Part shown: positions 1-9,246 of the stretch, piece by piece | How positions within the stretch are numbered: the first letter of the stretch is position 1 | Layout of the letters: each line of letters starts with the position of its first letter | DNA from: Pleurotus ostreatus/Saccharomyces cerevisiae fusant | Lineage: Eukaryota > Opisthokonta | Reading direction: 5' to 3' | NCBI GenBank assembly: GCA_024196135.1 | Contig: JAMQCK010000386.1 | Span: 1-25,175 of the forward strand | DNA: 25,175 bases | Position numbers and translations under genes: made by a program | Notes under the pieces: generated by a model | The model's input: only the letters and a program-made list of their open reading frames with translations | The model's database searches: none | Told to the model about the DNA's origin: nothing

Positions 1-1233
1 ACGGGGTCGATGTCGGCGGACTCCTGCTCCATGATGCTGTCGCCCTCGTTCGTGGTGAGCTCCTGCGTGTTGGTGTTGTACGGCTCGAGTGCCTCGACCT
101 GGGTGATCAGGTCCTGGTCTGTAACGGAACGGCGATCAGTGATAGGCGCTCGAAACTGTAGGTCCCGCGTACCGAAGAAGATCTGTCCGACGTGCGAGAC
201 GGTTTCGGACTTGTAGGTTCCGTTGGGGTAGACCGTGCCATCCGCCGCGGTGTGGGTGGCGACGTGGATGTGGGTCGTGCTAGCATATGTGGGTAAGCGA
301 CCATGATTGTGAGTACAGAAATATGTGAAGGACGTACCGGCCAGTGTAGTGACCCGGGAAGACAGTCAACCACTGCGCAACACCATCCTCGTTGGTGGGC
401 TGGAGGCCACGCAGGAAAGTGGTGTTCTGATAATCCCATAAGATACGAGAAGCAGCAGCAAAGGAGATAGCTCACCAGGTTGGCAGCGTCGCCGTTGCCA
501 TTGTTCTCAGCGGTGACACCGGCGTAGACACCAGTAGAGTTGGCTGTGTGGAAAATAAGCAAGGCAATATCAAAGAGTAAGAACGAAAACGTACCGTGCC
601 AGAAATCGATGTAAATGTCGGGAACCGGCTCGCAGGTATTGATGTCGATAACCTGGACATCGACGTAGAGGTCGACGCCGGCCTGGTCCTCGCGGATGTC
701 CCAGCGGACAAACTCGCCGTCGACGTCTGGAAGGAGAGTTAGAGAAAGGATGCAGATGGACAAATGAAGCACAGAACATACAGTAGGGGCCCTCAGTCAC
801 GTCGGGAGCGAGAATGCACGCGCTGTTGCCAGCAAAGAGGGTATCTGCGTCCGTGTTGTTCGTAACGCCCGTGAGGTTCGACTTGTGGTCGGTCGCCAGC
901 ACCGTGTCGAAGTCGCGCTTGTACGGGGCGTCTGTGGTAGAGATAAGTAAGGTGGCAATTGTGTCGGCGGGATGGGATGCACGTACTGCGCTTCAGGCCG
1001 CGGGCAGAACGAGCGTCCTCCGCGAGTGCGGCGCGACGAGCGATGGAGCGCTCGTAAAGGCCACCGCGCTTGCGCAGTTGGTCCTTGCAGCCAGCGAGGG
1101 AGCGCTGAGCGGCCTTGACGAAGGTCTCGCGCTTCACGAACTCCGGCGAGCCGACAGCGTGGTGGGGGTGGGCAGAACCAACCTCGGCAAGCGAGATGGC
1201 AGCAAGAACAAGAACGGACGGAATGAAAACCAT
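1..1233 (-). CDS. secreted intradiol ring-cleavage dioxygenase (partial, 3' end off window)
   Basis: Seven exons are visible: 1233-987, 931-782, 726-595, 543-476, 426-338, 279-173 and 118 to the edge, with introns of 49-58 nt and correct phases, giving 303 codons without a stop. Residues 1-21 form a signal peptide ending GSA, followed by a basic, charged N-terminal region. The core carries GPYYVDGE (about 130-137), FWH, STGVY (Y183), PGHY (Y226) and THIHV (H232, H234), then QIFFDQDLITQVE. By family knowledge the non-haem Fe(III) is held by two Tyr and two His, which fit Y183, Y226, H232 and H234. The family opens catechol-type rings between the two hydroxyls. The extracellular fungal branch is linked to lignin-derived phenolics; the substrate here is inferred. 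Start choice: the ATG at 1233 begins the signal peptide; the frame upstream has no better ATG. Confidence 0.93.
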
Positions 1234-1322
1234 GTTGAGATGCAAGCGGGTGTCGAGTATGGATAAGCGGAGGAGAAAAGGAACTGAAAAGCTTGGTGAA
1301 GTTCTGTGTCGTTTGTTCTGGC

Positions 1323-1329
1323 TTTTATA
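1323..1329 (-). promoter_or_regulatory. TATA box of the intradiol dioxygenase gene
   Basis: Reads TATAAAA on the minus strand, 90 nt upstream of the start codon at 1233. The spacing matches other TATA-to-ATG distances in this window. Confidence 0.65.
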
Positions 1330-1741
1330 CTTCCTGAAAGGCAGAAAAGGCGTGCAGTGACGACGATGCGCAGCTGATGCGTGGATCGGACAGCCTGGTC
1401 GCAGGCAGGAGTAGACATGCGAAGTAATAGCCGGCGTCCGATAGGGCGGACGGCCTCTGGAAGTTCCCAGTAAGCGTCCGCTGGACCGGGGACAGTGCGA
1501 TGCAATTCATCCCTGCCGCCGTGCCCCAGAGCTGTCTGTCTGCAGTAAGTCAGGAGATCCGAGCCATACTCGTTCAAACACACCAAGTAGTAGAGCAGCT
1601 TAGCGCTAGCAGCATGCAGTCAAGCGCACTGTACGCCCTCGGTGCCTTGTTGAACGAGATCACAAGACCGTGGAATGCCAAGCCTTTTGTGACCAGGGCA
1701 CAGCCACTGCGCAGCGAATTAGTCTCACAAAGGGAGCGGCA

Positions 1742-1756
1742 GCCAATGACATTGGC
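1742..1756. promoter_or_regulatory. inverted CCAAT-box pair
   Basis: GCCAATG-A-CATTGGC is a perfect 7-bp inverted repeat with a 1-nt spacer, placing a CCAAT core on each strand. It lies about 510 bp upstream of the dioxygenase start. CCAAT is the known target of the HAP/NF-Y complex; function here is inferred. Confidence 0.35.
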
Positions 1757-2270
1757 CGGATATTGCAGGTGCCGCTTGCTGTCCCTTTCAGGCCGTGCAT
1801 CCTCCACTGCTAGAGGCGGTCCGCAGTCTTCCGCATACTTGCGCAGCATGAAAGTCGAAAGGCAAGCATGGTCGCTGCTAAGGTGACGTTCATGCGCGGT
1901 ATGAATCCGGTGCCTTCAGAACGCCTTTCTGCTGCGTGGGGTCCGACGGTACGCGCTCTCGAGGATGGAGGAGGGATGAGCCTATTGATTGAAGCAATGG
2001 CCCAGGGTGCGCGCCTGCGCGAGAGATCGGCAGGCGAGGCAGGAAGATTGGTTCGCTGCGTGCGAAGAGCTTGAACGCTCGAATTCATGCGCTCCAGCGT
2101 CCAATGAAAGACTTCAGTGACTGTTCAAGTATGAGAATGTGACTGGGCAGCAGGGAAGTTTCAATCCCGAGGAGCCATTGTGGTCGCTTTGGTCCAGTTG
2201 AACATGTTTCCAGCCCGATCAGCGATCAAGTTGACACGTGGGAGATATCAACCCCAGAAAGGCAAGTCTT

Positions 2271-2294
2271 GTAGCCGAACCTGTAGCCGAACCT
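2271..2294. repeat. 12-bp tandem duplication
   Basis: GTAGCCGAACCT occurs twice head-to-tail (2271-2282 and 2283-2294), followed by a degenerate partial copy. It is intergenic, with no sign of function. Confidence 0.7.
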
Positions 2295-2624
2295 GGCGAA
2301 CCACCAAGTGAACCGCCGCCGCACCGGTGGTCTCGAGAAATTTGATACTTCTACTTTGAAACCTGGGTCCATTATAACAGGCCTCAGCTCGAATACTCGT
2401 CTCGAATGCTTCCCTTTGACCTTACCACTGCTTTCCGGCTTGGAGACCTGGAAGGGTTGCGACATCGCAATTGACGTGGACAATCCTCGTAAGTCCTGTC
2501 AATGAAAACGGACGCAACAACAATTCATGCACGCTTCCTACATTCCAATAATACCGATAGATAATATGCTCATCACTTGTACTGAACTCGTTGTACAACA
2601 AGGACCGTCGGCGTAAGTGCCGGT

Positions 2625-3977
2625 TTAGCACTGGGTGTCGGCGTAAACCTGGGTGGAGAAGCACTGATAAATTGCGTTATCAGGCTGACTACGTCAAGTC
2701 AAGCCTTCGTCGACTTACATTGAAGTTGTCCGCGTTGGAGATCTTCTCGCTGTCCGAAAGCTCTTGGTCGGCAGCGCAACCGTAGCCAACATCCTCAGTG
2801 TCGGAGAGAGCGTGCGTCAGCCTGTCATGTTTGTAAGTGACTGAAAGTTGAAGTGTATTATTATGAGAACGCACTCGTGAAGAGTTGTGCCACCACGGAT
2901 GTTGCGCTCGTCAACGGTCGTGCCCGAGCAGAGCTGCGTGGTCTCGACCTCGTCGTAGAAGATGTCGCAGAAGTAGATGTTGGTGGTCGCGATGACGGTG
3001 TAAGCGATCACGCCCTGCGAGCAGGCGCCGAGCTCGTCGTTGCAGTTGAGGGTGCGGGAGTCGTCGTTCTCGGCCGCGACGGCGTCGAAGCTGGAGGAGG
3101 GGGCACTTCAGCATGGAGAGCGCTGCACAATAAAGAGTAAACGCACATGGAGGCGACTTCGGAGGCGTCGTTGGCGCCGAAGTAGGCGGTAGTGAGCTCG
3201 GAGTCGCCGTCGGAGCCCAGATATTCCGACGCAATGGTGGCGAGCTCCTTGGCCTCGGTGTAGCTGCATCGGGTCAGTAGCAGTCGATGAATAATATGTC
3301 GTATTAATTTACCTGGAGTCAATGAACGACGCGAGCTCAGTGTCGTCGCAGGTGTTGACAGAGCGCTTGGCATTCGGGCCCGGCTTGAGCTCACGGCGGG
3401 CGATGTCGCCACTGACGGACACCTTTGCAGAGCCGGCATTGACCTCGACCTTGGAGAAGTCCGCGATGGACTTGACCTTGTTGGCCGAAATGTCCGGCAC
3501 CTGGAACCAGGTCACCGGCTTAATGTCGAAGTCACCCGCACCTGCGCCCTCGAAGTTGTAGAGGGCAGAGACTGCGCACCATGTTCAGCACCATGACTGC
3601 GACGAGGCAAAAGAGGTCAGCTTACGGTCGTGGGTAGCATTCACCGTCTCGCCAGGCTTGATGATCACGTAGTTGTCCTCCGTGAGCTTGTCCATCGCGA
3701 GCGAGATCTTCACACCCGAGAAGTCGACCTTGCTATCGCCCTTCGAGACGAAGAACGAGCGCGTCGGCAGCTCGTTGTCGAGAACGGAGCCGGCCTTGAG
3801 CACCTTGACGGGCTCGCTGCCGGTGTTCGTGACGGACGCGGTCACCTGCATCGCGTCGAGGGAGCGGACGTTCTCCGGGGCGGAGATGTCAATGGAGAGC
3901 TCTGAAGAACGGCGCATAGGGCCGGCGGCGACGGTGGATGCAAGGCCGAGGGTGGCAGCGGCAGCGAGGGCAAACAT
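2625..3977 (-). CDS. secreted M35 (deuterolysin-type) zinc metalloendopeptidase
   Basis: Six exons (3977-3626, 3571-3313, 3263-3147, 3090-2875, 2821-2719, 2663-2625) join to 361 codons plus stop. An Ala-rich signal peptide (about 1-19) leads into a beta-sandwich-like propeptide (about 24-180) and a catalytic domain. The aspzincin signature is complete: RGGTTLHELTH with zinc ligands H314 and H318, catalytic E315, and TEDVGYG with the third ligand D325. The protein ends NFNCFSTQVYADTQC, the typical cystine-containing tail of fungal peptidyl-Lys-type M35 enzymes. The family cleaves proteins extracellularly, usually after propeptide removal; Lys specificity is inferred from resemblance only. Intron 4 interrupts the codon of the catalytic Glu, and the last coding exon is only 39 nt. 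Start choice: the ATG at 3977 begins the signal peptide. Confidence 0.95.
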
Positions 3978-4070
3978 GTCGACTGTGGGTGCTGGTGAAG
4001 ATGAGAGGATGCTAAAGAGGACAGGCTAGTGTTCGCTGCTGGGCTGAAGAGTGCAGGCATCGCCGGAAGC

Positions 4071-4078
4071 CTTATATA
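4071..4078 (-). promoter_or_regulatory. TATA box of the M35 peptidase gene
   Basis: Reads TATATAAG on the minus strand, 93 nt upstream of the start codon at 3977. Confidence 0.6.
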
Positions 4079-5217
4079 CAGGACTTTGCCAAGGTAAAAG
4101 CTCGGCGCACGCATGAGAGGACATCCATCGTCAGTCCACCAAACAGGCGCGGCAGCCTGCGGAGGCCGTCCGTCGCATGCATCTGCACGCGCCTGCGTCG
4201 ACGCCCGGCCTTCTGGCGATAAGAGTTGCTAGGCCGCAGAGGTCATTGGCCCCGGCGATACCTGCCAGCAGAGGCTCGCTCGCAGAGGGAGGCATGGGTC
4301 CACAGTTCACGGGTAGGAAGAGTTGAATGCGAAGACGTGCACCATGCGGGCGTAGGATGCGCGCGCAGTTTGAGAACAAGTTCAACAACGGCAGAAGAGG
4401 CGGCAGACAGGTGACCGGCTCCATTGCCATACTTTAAGTGTTTCCTCGGCAGCCTTGGCGCGCTCGATAAGGCAGGTCTTGAGTTCGTGTACCGAGGCTG
4501 GAGAGTCGGGGCTGGATGGCGAGCACGCCCGCTTCTGACACCAGAAACGCAGCTGAGCGAGTTACCTCGTGGGTCCTGTCCTGTGTGCGAGATATCGCTG
4601 TGTAGTGTCATTCGCAGCAGAAGATGCCAAGGTCAAGGTCGTTTATTTACATGTGGAAATGGAATGACAGACTTGCGCTTTACAACCCAGCGCGTATGCG
4701 GGCTTTTGGGAGAGTCAAGGGTAGTCAAAGGAACTAAAGAATCGGACGACTTTGTCGTGCTGAGCAAACTGACTGCATCATCGCTTGCTAATGCTTTCGA
4801 GGCGTCAATGAAGATGGTGACCGAGCAAAGGTGAACCAGAATAGTTCCGTTGATGCCGCTGATGGCGTGTCCCGACGGCTTGACGGTGACTCACACATAT
4901 GGGCGCTTGATGGCCAACACCACTAAGTTGGCTGCCACCTCTGGAGAAGGCCTTGCTCCCTCCCGAGTTTACCGGATAGCCTATCCATATGATTGTCAGG
5001 GACAGAAAATATTTTCTACGACGTAGACCTTACCAAGCCCGACATCGGGGGCCTCGGGCAGCGGAGGTGGTTAGCAAGACGTTCGTCTAGACGCGTCGTT
5101 GAGCTTCGGCAGGTCGTACATCCTTCCAAAGAGTCGCTGGCGTGCTCGAGGAAGAAGGGTGTACAGGATTGTTTGTCATGCATTGTGCTCTACCGGGTCT
5201 ACCCAAGCGAAGCGTTG

Positions 5218-5225
5218 TATATAAG
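5218..5225 (+). promoter_or_regulatory. TATA box of the dehydrogenase gene
   Basis: Reads TATATAAG, 61 nt upstream of the ATG at 5287. Confidence 0.65.
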
Positions 5226-5286
5226 GGAGATTGAGCGCGCGAGGGGCTCACCAGAATTCCTCGTATACACTCAGAGCAACAACGCA

Positions 5287-6590
5287 ATGGCCGCCCACCA
5301 GCCCCAGAAGCCCCTTGTTTTCGTGAGTACCCTGGAGCGGCAGATGAACCTATCGACTCACAGTGTAAATTCAGGTGACCGGCGCATCCGGGTATATCGC
5401 CTTCGCCGTCGTGCATGAATTGCTAGAGAAGGGCTACCGCGTCAGAGGCTCCGCGCGGGGTGCCAAGGTTGCTACCCTGCAGAAGGTCTTCGCGAAGTAC
5501 CCGCGTTTTGAGGCAGTCGAGGTCGCAGATATCGCATCCTCGGACCTGTCTGAGGTCTTCAAGGGTACGCAGTAATTTACTGATGACCAGTCGAGGCGCT
5601 CATCTGTGTGATAGGTGTCGACAAGCTCATCCATATGGCCGCTCCGCTTGTGGGTCGCGCAACGCCTAAGGAGGCAGTAGATGTAAGCGCGACCGACATT
5701 CTGGAAGCAGAGAAGAGCTGACAGACCTTGAAGCTTGGTATCCACGGGACGGTGCACGTCCTGAACCACGCCGCCGCCGCGGGAATCAAGAAGATTGTCG
5801 TCACTGGTTCCTCCATCTCCTACAACCTGCCTGACGGTCCGTTCGGTCCTCGTGGTGAGCAATACAACGGGACAACCCGTACAGGAGCTTACATGCTTCC
5901 GTAGACTTCAATTCAGTCACCATCGAAGTCGCGAGTGCGCCAGATGCCGACCCTTGGCTGGCCTATGCGGCGGAAAAGACGTTCACCGAGAAGGCGGTCG
6001 TCGAGTTCGGGGAAAAGCACCCCGAGATCGACATTTCCATCAGTACGTTCCCCTACACTTCATCATGTCGCAGCGATGCTTAACGTACCATAGTCGAGCC
6101 TCCCTTCGTCTTCGGGGCCCATGCGCCAGGATTTGAGGCCCTCGTGCCCCCGAACAGCCCTGCGAGCCTGTCTACCATGGCCTTCATCTATCGCTTGCTC
6201 CAGCCGGATACGAAGGACTTTATGCCTCCGTTCGGTTACGTGGACCTGCGCGACGTCGTCCGCGCTCATATCGCCGCGATGGAGATCGACACCAGTGCCC
6301 TTCCCGTGCACGAGCGTCGCTTCGCCATCTTCGCACCGTACGACACGGATGCGAAGGAGGCCATTGAGTACGTGGCGCAGCAGCGGCCGGAGCTGAGGGA
6401 CAGGCTGGCGACGCCCCAGAGCCACTGGGATGCACGGCAGACTTCGTTTGGAGAAGCAGACAGGGCGCGCGTCGAGCAGACTCTGGGCTTCCGTCTGGCT
6501 GACCGTTACAGCTGGAAGGATACTGTGCTTGACACCGTCGATGCACTCATTGCTCTGGAGAAGAAGTGGAAAGGGGAAACCGGAAACTAG
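5287..6590 (+). CDS. NAD(P)-dependent epimerase/dehydratase-family reductase (extended SDR, GRE2/dihydroflavonol-reductase type)
   Basis: Six exons (5287-5322, 5375-5564, 5615-5682, 5725-5854, 5905-6042, 6094-6590) encode 352 residues. The first exon holds only 12 codons. A Rossmann dinucleotide-binding motif TGASGYIA lies at residues 14-21 and the catalytic pair is Y162/K166 in YAAEK, with an upstream TGSS supplying the Ser. A basic residue soon after the second beta strand (RGSARG) suggests NADPH preference by analogy. Related fungal enzymes (Gre2, methylglyoxal or aldehyde reductases, dihydroflavonol-reductase-like) reduce ketones or aldehydes in the cytosol. No signal peptide is present, length is normal, and the substrate cannot be told from sequence. 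The neighbours are secreted degradative enzymes, which suggests but does not prove a role in handling carbonyl or phenolic products. Confidence 0.93.
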
Positions 6591-7299
6591 AGTATAGAGT
6601 GGTGCAGCGTATTCCCTAGAAAAGTAATGGCCGTGCTCAAGATGTAATGATGTTGGTTACGGCGAAGGAAGAGTTGTTTGCTTGCATCTCTTCAACCACG
6701 TGCGACTGATCAAAATTACTTCAACTCCAGGTGATCAATTCGAGTTGAACTTTCATCATGGCCTGCATAGTGCGCTTTCCTGCCGCCCTTCTACAACGTT
6801 AGTTGCACCTTGTCTTGCATATTGAACTGAACCCTCGAGTGGTCCGCAAGGCGAAGGCCGTTGGCAGTGCGTACTTGCTGTTCGCGGTGAATTCTCACTT
6901 TCGCCGGTGAGCTCTGCCCTGGTCTCTCCCGAACTTACCCTAGCAGGTGGAAGGAGGAGCCCTCCATTCTCTCTGTCTCCAGGGGGGCCTCATGTGAAGG
7001 AACGATCAAGCAGCAGCGACCATGCACTGCCCGCGCCGCCACCTGTAGATGACGTGCCTCCAAGGCGCTCCACCTCCTGCTCGGTCATGGTGGATCTAAA
7101 GCGCGTCCGGCCTCTGTCTGCTCAGCGATAGTCAACTCGGCGGGGGCCTTGGCAGACGTGATATAGTGCAAGCGCTGGGCTCGCGCCGCACTCACCTTCC
7201 TCTCTTCCCTTCCACTTTCATTGACGACCTCTTCACGACTCTACGCTGCATCCTAAGCACCCATATCTAATCCCCTTCTCATCCTCATCACCCAGCGTG
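6591..7299. other. 0.7 kb intergenic region with GH128 promoter
   Basis: Holds the dehydrogenase 3' UTR and the promoter of the GH128 gene. A pyrimidine-rich tract (about 7195-7225) precedes the start, a common feature near fungal transcription starts. Only a weak GATATAG-type TATA candidate (around 7160) is seen. No gene was recognised. Confidence 0.5.
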
Positions 7300-8497
7300 A
7301 TGTATACCAATACTACGATCACTCGACTCGCGCTTCTGCTCCTCATATTTATCCTGTCCGTCGGGAGAGCCCGCGCGCAGAACAACTCGACGAAGGCGGG
7401 CCTTGCCTGGCCAAACGGCCGCTATGACGATGCTCGCCAGTTCACAAAGACCGGGAAGGTGTCATGGTATGTGTCTATACTACATTGCAATCTGGCGCTC
7501 ATGAGACGTTAGGTACTACACCTGGAGTCCTTCACCAGTACGAGGGCTCGACCTTGAATTTGTCCCCATGTACTGGGGCGAGAGGCAAACCGAGCAGTTC
7601 TCCGGGTCTATCAACGACACGATTAACGCGTATGACGTGAAGCATATCCTCGCGTTCAATGAGTGCGTTACCCCTCTTCCCAAACGAACATATGCTGACT
7701 GTCATTCAGACCCCAACAGGAAGGTCAAGCGGACATCAATGTCACGCTTGCCGTCGAGCTGTGGACCGAATACCTTCTCCCTCTTCGTGATGCATACGGC
7801 GTCAAGCTCGGGAGCCCGGCCCCGACCAGCGCTCCCGATGGCATGACATGGTTGCAAGACTTTTGCGACGCCATTGACGATGCACGAGGTAGCGATGGTT
7901 GCCCAGAAGTTGACTTCATCGCCTTGCGTGAGCTCCGCTTGCTTCTGCCTACGCTCGCAAAGGTTGACGGAAGATTCCCCGCAGATTGGTACGATGTCGA
8001 CGCGGACAACTTCAAGACGTACATGGAGGAGTTTCACGACGCGTTCCCTGGGAAGTCCATCTGGGTCACCGAATGGTACGTGATCTCTGATCGTCATGTC
8101 AGACAAGCTTGCTAAATCTTCCCTACAGGGCCTGCCAGAACTTCAATAGTGGCGCTCAATGCTCGTACGCCGACATCGTGTCCTTTATGAATGAGACACA
8201 AAGCTGGATGGACGAGACAGACTGGATAGAGCGCTACGCGTGGTTCGGGGCGATGCGCGACTTGCAGGGCGTAAATGCTGTATATCCTCCCCTTTCTCGT
8301 TCTCAAGTACGCCGCTGATACACGTCCTGAAGGACAATGCCTTGCTCGACAAAGATGGCGACCTCACCGATCTCGGCCAGCAGTACATTGGCGAGGACCC
8401 TGCGGACCCAAACAACGACAGCAGCGCGCAAGCGCTCTTCCCCGTCGCCCTGTATACGCTCGCTGCCGCTTGGCTATGCCAGGTCGCGGTGGCATGA
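7300..8497 (+). CDS. secreted GH128 endo-beta-1,3-glucanase-like protein, probably GPI-anchored
   Basis: Six exons (7300-7466, 7513-7662, 7710-7927, 7985-8075, 8129-8279, 8333-8497) encode 313 residues. A hydrophobic signal peptide covers about residues 1-27. The (beta/alpha)8 glycosidase core of the Asl1/GH128 family is recognisable: WYYTWSP, FVPMYWG, LAFNEPQQ with acid/base E106, FIALHWYDV, and VTEWACQ with nucleophile E208. Members hydrolyse beta-1,3-glucan and several are fungal cell-wall proteins. The C-terminus runs from an Asn/Asp/Ser-rich stretch into about 20 hydrophobic residues ending LCQVAVA, which fits a GPI-attachment signal. Action on the organism's own wall is therefore more likely than free secretion (inference). 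Start choice: the ATG at 7300; the GTG just before it is not used. Confidence 0.92.
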
Positions 8498-9246
8498 TTG
8501 GAGACGATACCAGCTTCGCGAGCGAGGCTTGGCGCAGCGGGCGGTGATGATTGTATGCGGATACACGGACGAATCCCCTCTGGACATTGTGTACCTACTC
8601 TTGATACCCTACCTAGTGCTCCACTGTAGCCTTCACATGTAATTTGATAGATGCTTGCCTTCAGGCCCTTTGTCTCGCGGACGAATACTACCTTGCCTTG
8701 GACCCGTCGATGCGATCTAACTCCCAAGCCTCGTCTACTCATCACGCTCACACGCCAAAGGAGAGATTTCAAAGGAATTTCAGAGAGGAAATATATACTA
8801 ATACTGTTCAGCTGTACAACGCACACATGCTACATGGAGTACGGGGGAATGGGACGATGCAACACAGCAAATGATATCGAGATGCTAAACAGACAAGGGA
8901 GGAGGTAGTAGTGGGGGTCAACGGACGCGGAGGTCGAGGAAGGGGGTAGCAAGAACGCAAGCGGGTGGGTGGTAGTAGGGGATGCGAGTGGGTACCAAAT
9001 AGAATACGCAGGATATGCACGACGTCAACGTCCGACATGGTGCAGCACTACAACCGCGCGAGGGCGCTTTGTCCAGGCGCAGGGTAAACAAACAACCGCC
9101 CAGGGGGAGAAGAAAAAAGTAGAGAAGAACAGAATAAGTGAGAAGAACAACAGGGTGGTGGGGGTGCGTCAGCCAGACGCGGGAAAGGAGCGTGTGTGGT
9201 TGGAATGTGCAGGTGGGAAGTACATGCAAGAACAAGGACCACAAGA
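8498..9246. other. convergent 3' region
   Basis: Lies between the stops of GH128 and CCR4, so it holds both 3' UTRs. Composition is purine-rich on the plus strand from about 8890 to 9240. The frames seen here are low-complexity and lack domains. Confidence 0.5.

Larger units (their letters stand above)
1234..2624. other. 1.4 kb intergenic region
   Basis: Lies between the start of the dioxygenase and the stop of the M35 peptidase, so it holds the dioxygenase promoter and the peptidase 3' UTR. Open frames reach about 128 codons but show no recognisable domain, signal peptide or convincing splice structure. Besides the TATA box it contains an inverted pair of CCAAT boxes (1742-1756) and a 12-bp tandem duplication (2271-2294). 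No RNA gene was recognised. Confidence 0.6.
3978..5286. other. 1.3 kb divergent intergenic region
   Basis: Separates the divergently transcribed M35 peptidase and dehydrogenase genes and carries a TATA box at each end. The longest unexplained frame (4424-4834, plus, 136 codons) has no recognisable domain and no splice-supported extension, so it is not called. No RNA gene or mobile element was seen. Confidence 0.6.

Noticed and set aside
4424..4834. 136-codon plus-strand frame in the divergent region
   Set aside because: It has an ATG, but no recognisable domain, signal peptide or plausible splice extension, and it sits inside two promoters.
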